DNA of 28,687 bases from positions 1 to 28,687 of IMG/VR virus record IMGVR_UViG_3300023176_004461. The stretch is one strand, 5' to 3'. This DNA is from a virus. The notes beneath the pieces were generated by a model. It was not told the DNA's origin. It was given only the letters and a program-made list of their open reading frames with translations, and searched no databases. Position 1 is the first letter of the stretch; the number at the start of each line of letters is the position of its first letter. Shown one piece after another: positions 6,773-17,400 of this stretch. The position numbers were made by a program, and so were the translations under genes.

Positions 6773-8618
6773 CAGTTTCTCTAAAGTTCCTTAGAGTTTT
6801 TGTTCGAGGATATACTTTACCCGAAGATTTTCTAGGGCCGTATATTTCTTTGGTGTCTATTCGACCTTCTGCAGGACGCAAATTCTTTACGTACATAATT
6901 GCACGAGGCGTTTCATTTTGATGAAAAGAATAATTATCTTGATTAGTTGCGGGAACTTGATTTCCTGGCCACACTTTACCGTCATCCCCTATTTCATTAT
7001 GGGTGTCTCGATCTCTTGACATATTTTGAATTAAATATTCTTTAAGTTGAGCGGGAGAAAAATCTGGAAATCTTTCTAAAACACAAGCTGCTATTCCTGC
7101 TACGTTAGGGCAAGCTGCCGAAGTTCCACCAAAAATACCAAAATAAAATGAACTGTTCCTAGGATCCTGAGTTTGAACTCCAGTTGAAGAATTTACCGCA
7201 GCAACACAGCCGTTCGAAGCCGCATAAAGATCTATTCCTCGTCCTCTCGAACTGTAATAGTTAGGCATTTCACCCCTTCCCGTGGGCGCACTCTGATACC
7301 CTTCGCGAGTTCCACTAAGCGCACCAACAAGCACGCCCTCATCTGGTAAAAACCCTCTCGACTTGTGTCTCACAGTACCCCTTGCATTATTTAAAAAATA
7401 ACTATTAGTGTAAAAAGAAGATGATAATTTTTCACAAACCGCATTTTGATTTCCACCAGCGGCAAATACATGTATACCGTCTGCTATAGCATCTGCAACG
7501 TCCGGGCGAATTGTGTCGTTTTCTATTGTAATAACAGCAAAGCCATTCGGTGAGTTACCTGAAATCCAAGTTTCTGCGACAATCTCTGCATTTTCCATTT
7601 GTGCATGAGATAATGACCCTGACGTATTGCTGGAATTTCCATAACCGAATCCATCTCGTTGTGCATAATAAGGCCAAGAAGAAGTTCCTTCATTTAAATA
7701 ATAAATGTATCCATATGATGCAGTAACAACCGTTGGATTTTTTCTGCCCGTAGCAGGGTTTACAGTTTTACTATTATGAAACGCTCTAATATAATCCCAC
7801 AGTGTTAAATAAAGAGAACCATTCGCGTCTATATTTCCTGCCAATATTTGCCAAGAATCAAAAACACTAATGCTGTAAATATTAGCTTTAAATGCAGAAC
7901 CATTTGTATTTCCAGCAGCAAGAGAAGCGCACGAACATCCGTGATTTATTTCCGTGTCAGTAGATGTATTTCCAGTACTGTAAGGAGTATAACTATAATT
8001 TTGAATTAAAAAATTAAACTGTGCAGAAAGACCAGGATTATCCCCCTGTACAGTTGGCGTATATTGGTGCCAATTAATTTCCTGTACTCTAGATCCTCCA
8101 GTTCCGTCTACGTTAACGGCAAATTCCGGATGAGTGGGTATAACGCTGGCATAATCTACTACAATTATATCAACGTTTTCTCCTGTTTCGGTGACTGAAA
8201 TTGTGTCATTGATAAACAACTGCGTGCCCGAGCCACCGTTGGGAATTTGAGGATACCAATTATTGATATCCGAAGAATAATCGTTATACGGTCTTCTTAC
8301 ACGTAGAAGATTCCAACTTACAGCAGCGCTGTTGGGAGGACTATATAAATTTTTATCAAATCTTCCTGTCCTATCAAATGCTGACAATTGTATATCGTAT
8401 TTAATGTTTTTAACAACAGATTCTACACGATCATCATTTCTTAATTCTTCTGCTTCTTCTGAGGTTAAATTATAAACAGTACTTCTAGAAATTGGTTTAC
8501 GTAGACTACAATCAATTGTTCTATTTGGAATGTAAAGAGCACCTCCTTCGGTTTCCATATCATCATAGAAATCAACAAGGTCTTCTCTATTTTTTAGTGT
8601 GACAATATATTCTTCCAT
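6768..8618 (-). CDS. Subtilisin-like serine protease (S8 family) with N-terminal propeptide-like domain
   Basis: 616 residues. The catalytic triad is visible: Asp155 in VDIIVVDYASVIPTHPEF, His226 in NHGCSCASLAAGN, and Ser500 in GGTSAACPNVAGIAA. The oxyanion Asn390 is in HVFAAGGNQN. Residues 1-~78 (EEYIVTLKN, then LTSEEAEELRNDDRVESVVK) look like an I9-type inhibitor propeptide, so the protein may self-process. No signal peptide or membrane segment is seen, so it should act in the host cytoplasm or within the virion. Odd points: Asp155 is followed by YAS instead of the usual TG(I/V), and His226 by GCSC instead of GTHV. All key residues remain, so activity is plausible. The ATG overlaps the stop of the 814-residue gene by one base, placing the protease in a structural operon just before gp13. 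Likely targets are virion or host proteins, but nothing in the sequence decides which. Confidence 0.93.
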   Translation of the reverse strand: MEEYIVTLKNREDLVDFYDDMETEGGALYIPNRTIDCSLRKPISRSTVYNLTSEEAEELRNDDRVESVVKNIKYDIQLSAFDRTGRFDKNLYSPPNSAAVSWNLLRVRRPYNDYSSDINNWYPQIPNGGSGTQLFINDTISVTETGENVDIIVVDYASVIPTHPEFAVNVDGTGGSRVQEINWHQYTPTVQGDNPGLSAQFNFLIQNYSYTPYSTGNTSTDTEINHGCSCASLAAGNTNGSAFKANIYSISVFDSWQILAGNIDANGSLYLTLWDYIRAFHNSKTVNPATGRKNPTVVTASYGYIYYLNEGTSSWPYYAQRDGFGYGNSSNTSGSLSHAQMENAEIVAETWISGNSPNGFAVITIENDTIRPDVADAIADGIHVFAAGGNQNAVCEKLSSSFYTNSYFLNNARGTVRHKSRGFLPDEGVLVGALSGTREGYQSAPTGRGEMPNYYSSRGRGIDLYAASNGCVAAVNSSTGVQTQDPRNSSFYFGIFGGTSAACPNVAGIAACVLERFPDFSPAQLKEYLIQNMSRDRDTHNEIGDDGKVWPGNQVPATNQDNYSFHQNETPRAIMYVKNLRPAEGRIDTKEIYGPRKSSGKVYPRTKTLRNFRETA

Positions 8619-11062
8619 TATGATTCTAATTGTAAAACTGTAAACGTTAAAGTTAATGGATTTTGAATAGATCCGCTTAAGTTTGTAACTTTCAACGGCA
8701 CATCTTGACCGGTATCACACCAACCAATAACTCCTGGTGATACTTTAATAGTTTGTGGGAAAGGGCCCGTCGCAATAAATTCTGCCACAACTCCAGCATC
8801 GGGTGCCGGATCTTGTTCTATTGTTCGACTTGCGTCTGCAGTTCGACTAGCAGTATCAGTATACATTCTAATCCAACAAGAAGCAGTAGCCTTCACTTTA
8901 AAAAGCGCATAAGAAGAATACATCGCTACGGAAGTATCTACCGTAGCATTGTTTGCCATGTTAGTAATGCTTTTAACGATGCCTGCATCTCTAGTAGGTA
9001 GAGTTCCGCTGGCTCCAGGAATTGTTACAGTAACATCATTTCCTGCATTAGTAGCAGTCACACCAGTTCCGGTGAATGTAAATGATGTAACTCCTGCGGT
9101 AAGTTGCGTAGATTCGTCTGTAACGGCGATAGCAGTACCAGTACCACCAACACCAGACCCATCTATAGTAACCTGATTTGTTGCGCCAACTGTTACCGAA
9201 ATTCCACCCGAACCGGTGAAATTAATTTGATCTGTTGTATTGGTTGCAGCTTCAGTATTTGATCCATCAGAAATAAAACTATAAGCGTTTTGATTAGGAT
9301 CACCAGAACCACCACCAGATCCAAAAACATCGTCCGCTGCTTCCCATTGTTGATTAGCATTAGACCATTTTAAAACCTGACCGTCAGATGGGTTAGCATT
9401 CACATCACCCAATTCATTTAGTCTATCGGGTACAAAAGGAGGCGTATATGTGAAAGCACCTGTGATATCACTGTAAACCAAATTGCCCACATTACCGCTA
9501 GGCGACAAAGTTACTGCAGCTAAATCGCTTAACGCAATTCCACCACCGCCACCACCGCCACCGGTTTGATCTGGAGCATTAACCCAATTAACGCCATCAT
9601 ATTTAATTACTTGACCAGGAACCAAAGAATTTAATTGTACATCTACTAAATCATTTAAATATAATTGTGCTGCAGTTGGACCACCTAATTGTGGTTGCCC
9701 TAAATTTCCAGCACTTACACCGTTATTACCCCAAAGCAAAGCACCGTTTTCATCGTATACAACAAACGATCTACCTTCGCTATCTAGAAGCCTTCCACCA
9801 TTTCCCGTTTCATCAGAACTTAATTGAAAGTCTCCTTCAACAAAAGTAGAATCAAAATTTGAAATTCCACTAGCGGATATGCTAACTAATTCTAGTCTGT
9901 TAACGTCCGGCCTATATGTCAAATCTAAATCAAATTCAGCACTATCTCGACCAGCAACACCACCATTCGCTATTGAAAAAATAGGATAAAAAATTGCATC
10001 ACTATCAGTAGGCGCTAATTCAATAGTATCAGTTTGCGCTAAAGCAGCTAAGTCAACATCTCCTTCCATGACAAGACCATCGGTTTGTCTTCGGAAAAGA
10101 ATTCTAGTGTTAGCTACTTTTTCAGGTACATCTGTTAAATAAACATTAGCATTAAAATCAGAGCGTGCACTAAATCTACCGCCGGTGAAATCAGCACTAT
10201 CATTAACATCTAAAGTAGTGTTGATTGTAGTAGTAGCTGGAGTGATGCTTGCGGTAATGCCTGTGTTAAGAGCATCTACAAAAACAACCTGATCATTTTG
10301 AATTTGCAATGATCCGGCACTTTTTTGAATAGTTTGTGTTGCGCCGTTGTTAAAAATAAGGTTAGAATTTTCTGTTAAATCGCCAGTTACTAAAACTGCG
10401 TCTTCAAAAATTGAAGCATTAGTAACCGTAATACCACGATTAAAATCCCATCGATCTGTTCCAGTATGATAAAGAAGTTCTACACCAGCCCCATAAACGA
10501 TAATACCAGAACTATCCCATTGAGATGGTATCACAGCATCTTGAGCAACAACAATATTTCTATCTTCTACTGTCAGAATTTGAGTGTTGAGTATTGTTTG
10601 ATCGCCTTCAACTTGCAAATTCCCTTGGACGGTAAGATCACGACCAATTAAAGCATCTGTTGTTGTTGTGAGGCCCCAAACGGTAATAGCTGTCGGAGTC
10701 GAATCATAACCAACACCTCTAGACGGTTGCGTTACCGTGAATAATGTATCATTGTCTAGAGTAGGAAAAAATGACCAGCGAACACTATCGTACCCGGTGA
10801 TATTTGGATCGCCGTTTAAAGTAAGAACGTACTGTGGATCTGTGTTTTGCGGTAATGATTTAAATTGTAATCCGCTAAGATCTGGTTTAGTTGTAAACTT
10901 GCGCGTTCCATCAACATCAGATATGAATAAAGACCCGTCAGACTCGGGCAGACCCGGATTGGGTTCCGCCTGGTCTAGAGTTAAAAATTCATAACGATCA
11001 GAATCTAACTCGCTAAATGGGCGAGTACTTACTGATCCTGATACTGATTTAATTTGCGTCAT
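8618..11062 (-). CDS. Fibre-type virion structural protein, 814 residues
   Basis: The protein is rich in Gly, Asn, Asp and Thr, with no enzyme motif. Around residues 138-200 it has the fibre module GRDLTVQGNLQVEGDQT, then ILTVEDRNIVVAQDA and a W-x-F-x-x-GI end, also present in the neighbouring 396-residue protein. A segment of the LNELGDVNANPSDGQVLKWS type (residue ~546) is the common phage fibre repeat 'L-x-D-V-x-(x)n-P-x-x-G-Q-V-L-K'. A related copy, LNDLVDVQLNSLVPGQVIKY, lies about 75 residues earlier. An eight-glycine linker (bases ~9541-9562) separates the halves. The last ~100 residues form a beta-rich tip containing W-x-R-M-Y and ending TLTFTVLQLES, similar to the end of other marine phage structural proteins. 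The gene starts 6 bases after the 134-residue gene and is coupled to the protease by TAATG. A role as tail fibre or baseplate spike is inferred from composition and context. Confidence 0.85.
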   Translation of the reverse strand: MTQIKSVSGSVSTRPFSELDSDRYEFLTLDQAEPNPGLPESDGSLFISDVDGTRKFTTKPDLSGLQFKSLPQNTDPQYVLTLNGDPNITGYDSVRWSFFPTLDNDTLFTVTQPSRGVGYDSTPTAITVWGLTTTTDALIGRDLTVQGNLQVEGDQTILNTQILTVEDRNIVVAQDAVIPSQWDSSGIIVYGAGVELLYHTGTDRWDFNRGITVTNASIFEDAVLVTGDLTENSNLIFNNGATQTIQKSAGSLQIQNDQVVFVDALNTGITASITPATTTINTTLDVNDSADFTGGRFSARSDFNANVYLTDVPEKVANTRILFRRQTDGLVMEGDVDLAALAQTDTIELAPTDSDAIFYPIFSIANGGVAGRDSAEFDLDLTYRPDVNRLELVSISASGISNFDSTFVEGDFQLSSDETGNGGRLLDSEGRSFVVYDENGALLWGNNGVSAGNLGQPQLGGPTAAQLYLNDLVDVQLNSLVPGQVIKYDGVNWVNAPDQTGGGGGGGGIALSDLAAVTLSPSGNVGNLVYSDITGAFTYTPPFVPDRLNELGDVNANPSDGQVLKWSNANQQWEAADDVFGSGGGSGDPNQNAYSFISDGSNTEAATNTTDQINFTGSGGISVTVGATNQVTIDGSGVGGTGTAIAVTDESTQLTAGVTSFTFTGTGVTATNAGNDVTVTIPGASGTLPTRDAGIVKSITNMANNATVDTSVAMYSSYALFKVKATASCWIRMYTDTASRTADASRTIEQDPAPDAGVVAEFIATGPFPQTIKVSPGVIGWCDTGQDVPLKVTNLSGSIQNPLTLTFTVLQLES

Positions 11063-11068
11063 TTTTTA

Positions 11069-11473
11069 TTACTCGTTTAAAGATTCTAGTAACGATAAAG
11101 TAAGTTGTAAACCATCATCAGTGTCACCCACACCAGGACTACCGGGCGCTTGGAATGGTCTAACAATTGAATGTGAGTATGCCCAAAGCTGATTGCCTTC
11201 TTGAATAATAAGTTTACCGGTCAATGGAGAAAATGCGTCATTTTTTCTAACCGGATATTCTTTAATCAATGGTGTTTCAACACCCGTACTGGTGTCTTTA
11301 TGAATTACAGTCACAGGCACTGTTCGATCTTGAGTATCAACATTAGAAACTTGAGCCATCAAAATGATAGCAGTAATTCCCGGCGGAGTGTTATAAACAA
11401 GCACTCCCTGTGATGCATCAGAATCTCTGAGCGACCATGTTTTAGTTTTAAATGCATTTAATGGAGTTGCCAT
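11069..11473 (-). CDS. Small beta-rich virion structural protein
   Basis: 134 residues. The pattern MATPLNAFKTKTWSL, VYNTPPGITAIILMAQVSNV, LIKEYPVRKNDAFSPLTGKL and LTLSLLESLNE matches a small protein repeatedly found beside fibre genes in T4-like cyanophages and pelagiphages. It is probably a single beta-sandwich; its C-terminal LTLSLLES resembles the TFTVLQLES end of the 814-residue neighbour. No signal peptide or enzyme motif is present. It lies 3 bases after the stop of the giant gene upstream, with GGGGG ten bases before the ATG. A fibre-tip or decoration role is likely but not shown. Confidence 0.8.
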   Translation of the reverse strand: MATPLNAFKTKTWSLRDSDASQGVLVYNTPPGITAIILMAQVSNVDTQDRTVPVTVIHKDTSTGVETPLIKEYPVRKNDAFSPLTGKLIIQEGNQLWAYSHSIVRPFQAPGSPGVGDTDDGLQLTLSLLESLNE

Positions 11474-11476
11474 CCT

Positions 11477-14400
11477 TTAGTTGCCCCCTTCGATTGCTAA
11501 TATGAAAGGTGTTAATACTGCGAACAATGAACGATCAAAGGTGATACCGGTGATAGTTCCTTCCTCTCTGTTAATAGTTAAGTTTTCACCAATTCTAAAG
11601 TCTCCTAATTCGTCGGTAGCAGTAAAATAAACCAGACCAAAATTAGGTGTAGCCGCTTCCGCCGAATCAAAAAGAACTTCGTTTTCTTTCTTAGGAATAC
11701 CGCCGTTTTGCGGAATAGCGGTAAACATATTTGTGCCTGATCCAACATATTCAAACGTGTGACCGGATGCTGTAATCAATGAACGCTGATGGAAACTGGC
11801 GTTATCCCCCGCCGACATATTTACATTAAGCGGTGGCGCGATTGTTACATTATAAGACCCAGTCTCTTCCAAAATTGAATAATAGAAAAACGCTGCACCA
11901 AACTCTGTGTTAGCGTCAGAGACATTCGTTCTTCGTTGTCCTGCTCCCACCAACACATAATCGCCAGAGCCGCCTACAGACACTGCGTGACCACCAGAAC
12001 CATACTTATCATTATCGCCCTGAGTAGCTACGTTTGTAGGCGTTTGAGGCTCAAGAACGGTTACTCGATTCCAATCACTTCGCGCTCTTTCTAATATCGA
12101 CACTTCATTTTCTATAGCATTGTTTGTTGGAGTATTACCTACAGCAACAAGCAAGCCTTCTATGTCCATATCCACATTGCTACCAAAGCCAAAGCCTGCA
12201 AATTTATCATAAGGTGCTTCAATAATATCTTGTGTGATCCAGTTGCCTTCTTCAAATACGAATAGCTCAGCAACGCCCACATCTTCTACAAAAATTTCTA
12301 CATCGACAGTAGTTTCTCCGGCAAAGGCCGCACCCGAAACTGTTAAAGTTGTTGCAGTTCTGCCAGTAATTGTTCTTAAACCATCGTTGCTCGCAGAACC
12401 TCTTATTTGAATTTCTGTATCAGCAGGAAAATCTATAGTAAAATCAGCATCAGGGTCTGTGGTAGTAATAGTATTACCACTAAAAACAACATTGTCTAAT
12501 TTCTGTTTTCTTATGATTTCTGTGGGAGGACTGTTATCAGCATCAGTAAATGTATTAGTATAATAACCTCTAGGCGTAGTTGAATTACCAAATACAAAAT
12601 GAGATGTCTCTGAATTCAAATCTAATTCACCCAAACGAGTCCCTTCAAAGTTAGACTTGGGAACAATAATTTGTGCAAGGATATACTGATTGTCGATGTT
12701 CCTTTGATAATAGAAGACTTTATTAACCTGCCCCTGCCAATGAACCAACAGGTCAGTACCGTCTGGGTTTGTGGTTGGGACAGGAAGATCTACTGCAGCT
12801 GTGGCACCATCAGGACAAACGATTCTTTGAATCTGTGTCCAAGTGCTAGAAGCTGTGTTAGGACGAGTAAATGCATACACCACGCCTTGAGCGCCTTGTC
12901 CATCGTCTTCATAGTCTGAAACGAAAAGAGTAAGTGCATCTTGGCTCAAAGCTATTCGGCTACCGAACTTGCGATCTCTATTTTGAACCCGCCCAATTTC
13001 TATAAATGCATCTTGCGTCCATGTTTCGTTGGTTCGACGGAATGCATACACAACCCCGTTCAGGCGACTAGAAGATTGAGCATCTACTTGTTGATGACCT
13101 GGTGCTGAGATAACACAGTAACTGCCGTCAGCAGAAATTGCCACACGCTCACCGAAATCATCTGTAGGGTTGATTGAACCAAAATCCGGAGTCGGTGCAA
13201 GCTGCGCTTGATATCCCCAAACAGGCACACCACCAACAAAATCTTTAACATACACTTCTGCGCGACCACCGCTGCCAGCACCACCATCTCTTTCAGTGAC
13301 AACGGCATACAAATCGTTTTCTGAAATTACAACTGAATGACCGTACAGACTATTCAACGTGGTACCATTAATAGCGGTTTGTTCGGTTTCAGCAGTGTTT
13401 CCAGTAATACCCCAATCCTGAGTAATTTCATCAGAAACATCAACTACAGTGTAATAATAATTGTCGTTGTCAAATTTAATTGCATCATTGTAGTTTGGTT
13501 TTTTGAAATCGCCAACATTTAAAGTATAGTCTGCAGCGTCCTGAGTAATGATAGAATTAATTCGAATTTCATCGTCGTTCAGCAAATAGTTTGCGTGGAG
13601 AGTTCCGTTATACAAAGACGGCGAACCACCTGTGGCCACCAAGCCCCGCTCACCAAACGATGAGTTTGAGTTGGTTAATGAACATTGACCACCGCTCGTA
13701 GCAAGTACCGACGTGGTTGTTGATACTGTAAACAAAGATACTAACTGAGCGTAACCACGATTCAACAGATGCACACCAATGCCTCCAGCGTTGAACTGAG
13801 TGAATGCGTCAAGTACCATTGAACGCAAACCAGACACTTTACTACCATCAATCTTGAGACCAATACCGCTTGAAGTCAATGACGTACAGTTCTGAACGTA
13901 TGGAGACTGCGTAATAAAAGGACCTGTAGTCGTATCGTTACGCGGATCAAACGCCAAACAAGCCGCGCCGTTCTGATGATCGCGGAACGTAATCTCTTTG
14001 ATGTACACACCATTGTCTGCCCAGAAAATATCTGAATCGACATTCTTAGGACGAATAGTTGTTGAACGTAACGCATCACCAATGATAGCAGTCTTGGGCG
14101 GCAACGCAATCGGATTATTAACTACGTAATCGCCAGACTTCAAGTAAATTGTGCTGTCAGTACCCTGATTACTAGCTACAGCAGACGAAGAACGAATGAT
14201 CGTCAAACGTTGTGGTGAATCTACATCAAAAGAAACATGAACATTATACAGATCGTTAAACACCACTTTATATCCTAAGTCAATTAGATTAGGAAATGTT
14301 TGTACTCCATAATTAAAATCAAACGCGCTCGCCGTTGCTCCAACCTGAGTTCTCAGTCCTGTAGGATAATTGTATTGATAAATTTGATTTCTCGTTACAG

Positions 14401-17400
14401 GATCATTAAAGAAGGTGCCTAATTGATAAGTTCCTGCCGACGATTGTGTTACGGCTTCGATAATTATATCGAGTAAAGAAAGCGCTTTGCCTTGAACGTC
14501 GGTATCTAATGACGCTAACCAATAACTCAATTCGTTCTTCATTCTTGTATAAGCGGTGATTGTAGCATTCAGTTCATTCTGACCCAAAAGATCTACATAG
14601 CCGTTATTAAAAATAGAGAAGTATGCTCTTTGAGCGATAGACGTTGCACTATTACCGCCGTACTTAATATCATAAGTAAGTGCGTCCAAAACAAATTCCA
14701 TATCGCGCCTACACGTTGCTTGATCAAACTGGTATGCTGGGAAAATTTGATTAGCATATCCAACGGTTTGTTCAGTAAGCGTAGCTCTTTGTCCTGAAAT
14801 AGTAAGAGAGTCACCAGTAAAAACTAAAGCAGTATTAGGTATCGACAACGGATCACTCGCATTAATAGATGCTATGATAACATCAATGAGACCGTTGATA
14901 CGAGTTTGTTCTGTTGCAGTTGTTACGTAGTCAGCGATGATTGTTTTGAGTTCAGCATACGCAGCTGCAGTAGCGACAGTTTCACCATCACCTAATTGTT
15001 TAGTCCATACGTCGGCTTCACCATCTAGGTTCTGATCTGGTCCATACAAATCAATTCCGGACCAATAAGACCTTGCAGTAGTTTCTGTTCCGTAATCCAC
15101 ATCAAACAAAATGTCATGTGAAAGTGCATCAACAATATACCCAAGGTCACGAACACAAGCGTCTTGATCATAAGCCAAAGTGTCATAGTTCTCTTCAATA
15201 AACGCAACAACTCTAGTTTGAATTTTACGACGATTACTTTGAAGTGCAATAGAAGCCTGACGCTTATCGAAATCAATAGCAGCAGATCCCGTAAAGTTTA
15301 TAGGATCGCCATCCGTCTTACCGTAATCAGAAGACTCTTCTAGCAACTCGGTGATTTCTTTGATTCGTGCTGTAACAAAAGTTTGACTATCGGCGGATAG
15401 ACCTAAAGAGTTAATTAGATCTCGCAAATATTCAATCGATTGAATCGTATATGTCAGCTGATCTGATCCGACTTTATTTGCTGCTTGTCTTCGATATGAA
15501 TTACCAGCTGTGATACTATTAAAGTTTGTATTCAGTTCCAGATCTAAAGCCACAGCATCAATAATTAATTGCGTATCGCGTGCGCATTTCTCGTCATCAA
15601 ATCCACCTACGGGATTTGAATCATTCACAAAATCAATTGTATCGTTTTGAATAGCCAGCGTGTTGTCGGTGATAGCATCAAAATTAGTAGTTGTCAAGCC
15701 GCCTAATTCAATTTCAACTTCCGCAACCACAACATCGTCATCGTCTGCTTGCAGAGGTGCGATAATGATATCGAGAAGATTGCTAAGAACGGTTTGCTCA
15801 GGAGCGGTTGTTACATACGTAGCAACGATAGTTTTGAGTTGTTCGTAAGAAGCAATCGTTGCTGCGATCTCGTCTGCATCGTTACCTAACTTATTGACAG
15901 TTCCTGAAAAGTATGCTAAAGCATTTTTTCTTGTGCCCGTGTTACCACCATACTTGACATCGTGTGTCAAAGCGTCTATAATATATCCAACGTCTCTTCG
16001 ACATTTAGCTGCATCATAATTAGGCAATGTAAAATTAGCAGCAATGTAATTATCAACATCATCCTGAATATTAGTTCTGTTGTTCTGAAGTTCCGTCGCA
16101 GCAGTGATCCGATCCGCAGTTTGATACGTAGAACCAGCTGTGGTTGGATAATTTAGTGAAGGATAAACTGGTGTGCCACTAATATAACTAACTACCGTAG
16201 CAATCGAGTTAGTAATCTGAGTATTCACCGCACCACCAAAACCTAATGTTAATAACTGATCTCGTGCAAATTCAATTGCATCAATGGTCACCTGATTTTG
16301 ATCTGACAACACATATGCAGAGTTCGTTCTCTGATAAGCATTACCAGCAGTGTGAGCATTATAATCAGTTCCTAAAATTAAATCTCGTTTTACCGCATCT
16401 AAGATAAGCCCAACATCTCTAAAACATAAAGCTTGATCGTACGCCGGATTGAAAAATCTATCATTAGCATAGACAATCGTCTGATCCTGAATAGAAAGCT
16501 TAGCTGTAAAAATAGCATTAGCGTCAGCTTCTGTGGCAGAACCCGTAATAAAAGGTTCTACTTCCGCTGCTAAATTATCAAGGTTGCCATCCGTTATAAC
16601 TTGTCGTATAATATCAATAAGTACTGCAATATCGTCTTGTTCTTGTTGCGTAGTAACAAAAGCATTAATAAAAGTTTTTAGTTGTTCATATGCTGCAACA
16701 GTTGCTGCTTGTTCGCCAGCACCTAATTGATCTACGCCCTTAGAGAAATAAGCACGAGCATTAGTTCTAGTTCCTGTGTTACCACCATACTTAATGTCAT
16801 GAGCTAAAGCGTCTACGATGTATAAAACATCTCGCGCACACTTATCTTGATCATATGTTAAATCAATATAATTATCATTGATCCACGTAGTTAATTGATC
16901 GGATAAAGTTTGTCGATTTGTTGTCAATGCCACCTGTGCATTTTCTCTGGCCGCAGTCTGATATGCTACTCCAACTGTAGATGGATATGACGGAATTTCG
17001 TATTCTGTAACTCGTCCTTCTAGAACATCGGTGATTCTATCAAACAGAGTGTCAATAGTCGCATCAGAAACAACAACTCCCGCCAAAGCTTTTACTTTTT
17101 TACGTACAAAATTAACCGCTGCAATTGTTATTTCTTTTTGATCGCTAAGGACATAAGCAGAGTTTGCTCGTTTGTATGCAAATCCGGCTGTAATAGTGCT
17201 GTAGTTTGTATCTAAGGCGAGATCTCTAGCTACAGCATCTAAAATTAATCCTACATCGCGATAGCACAAATCCTGATCGAAATTAGGATACTGTGGAATA
17301 AATGTTTCATTAACGTAATCTACTACTTGTTGCTGAATGTCTTGGCGTTCCGCTGCTATAGCATCAAATTCTGTGGTGTCAAGTCCTCCAAAATCTGGTA

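Noticed and set aside
8342-8351. TATAAATTT on the plus strand near 8345
   Set aside because: It is inside the protease gene and points toward no plausible plus-strand gene; A/T-rich coding sequence gives such matches by chance.
9541-9562. CCACCACCGCC-type tandem repeat as a possible phase-variation tract
   Set aside because: It encodes an eight-glycine linker in frame. Changes by three bases would only alter linker length, and such linkers are common in phage fibres.
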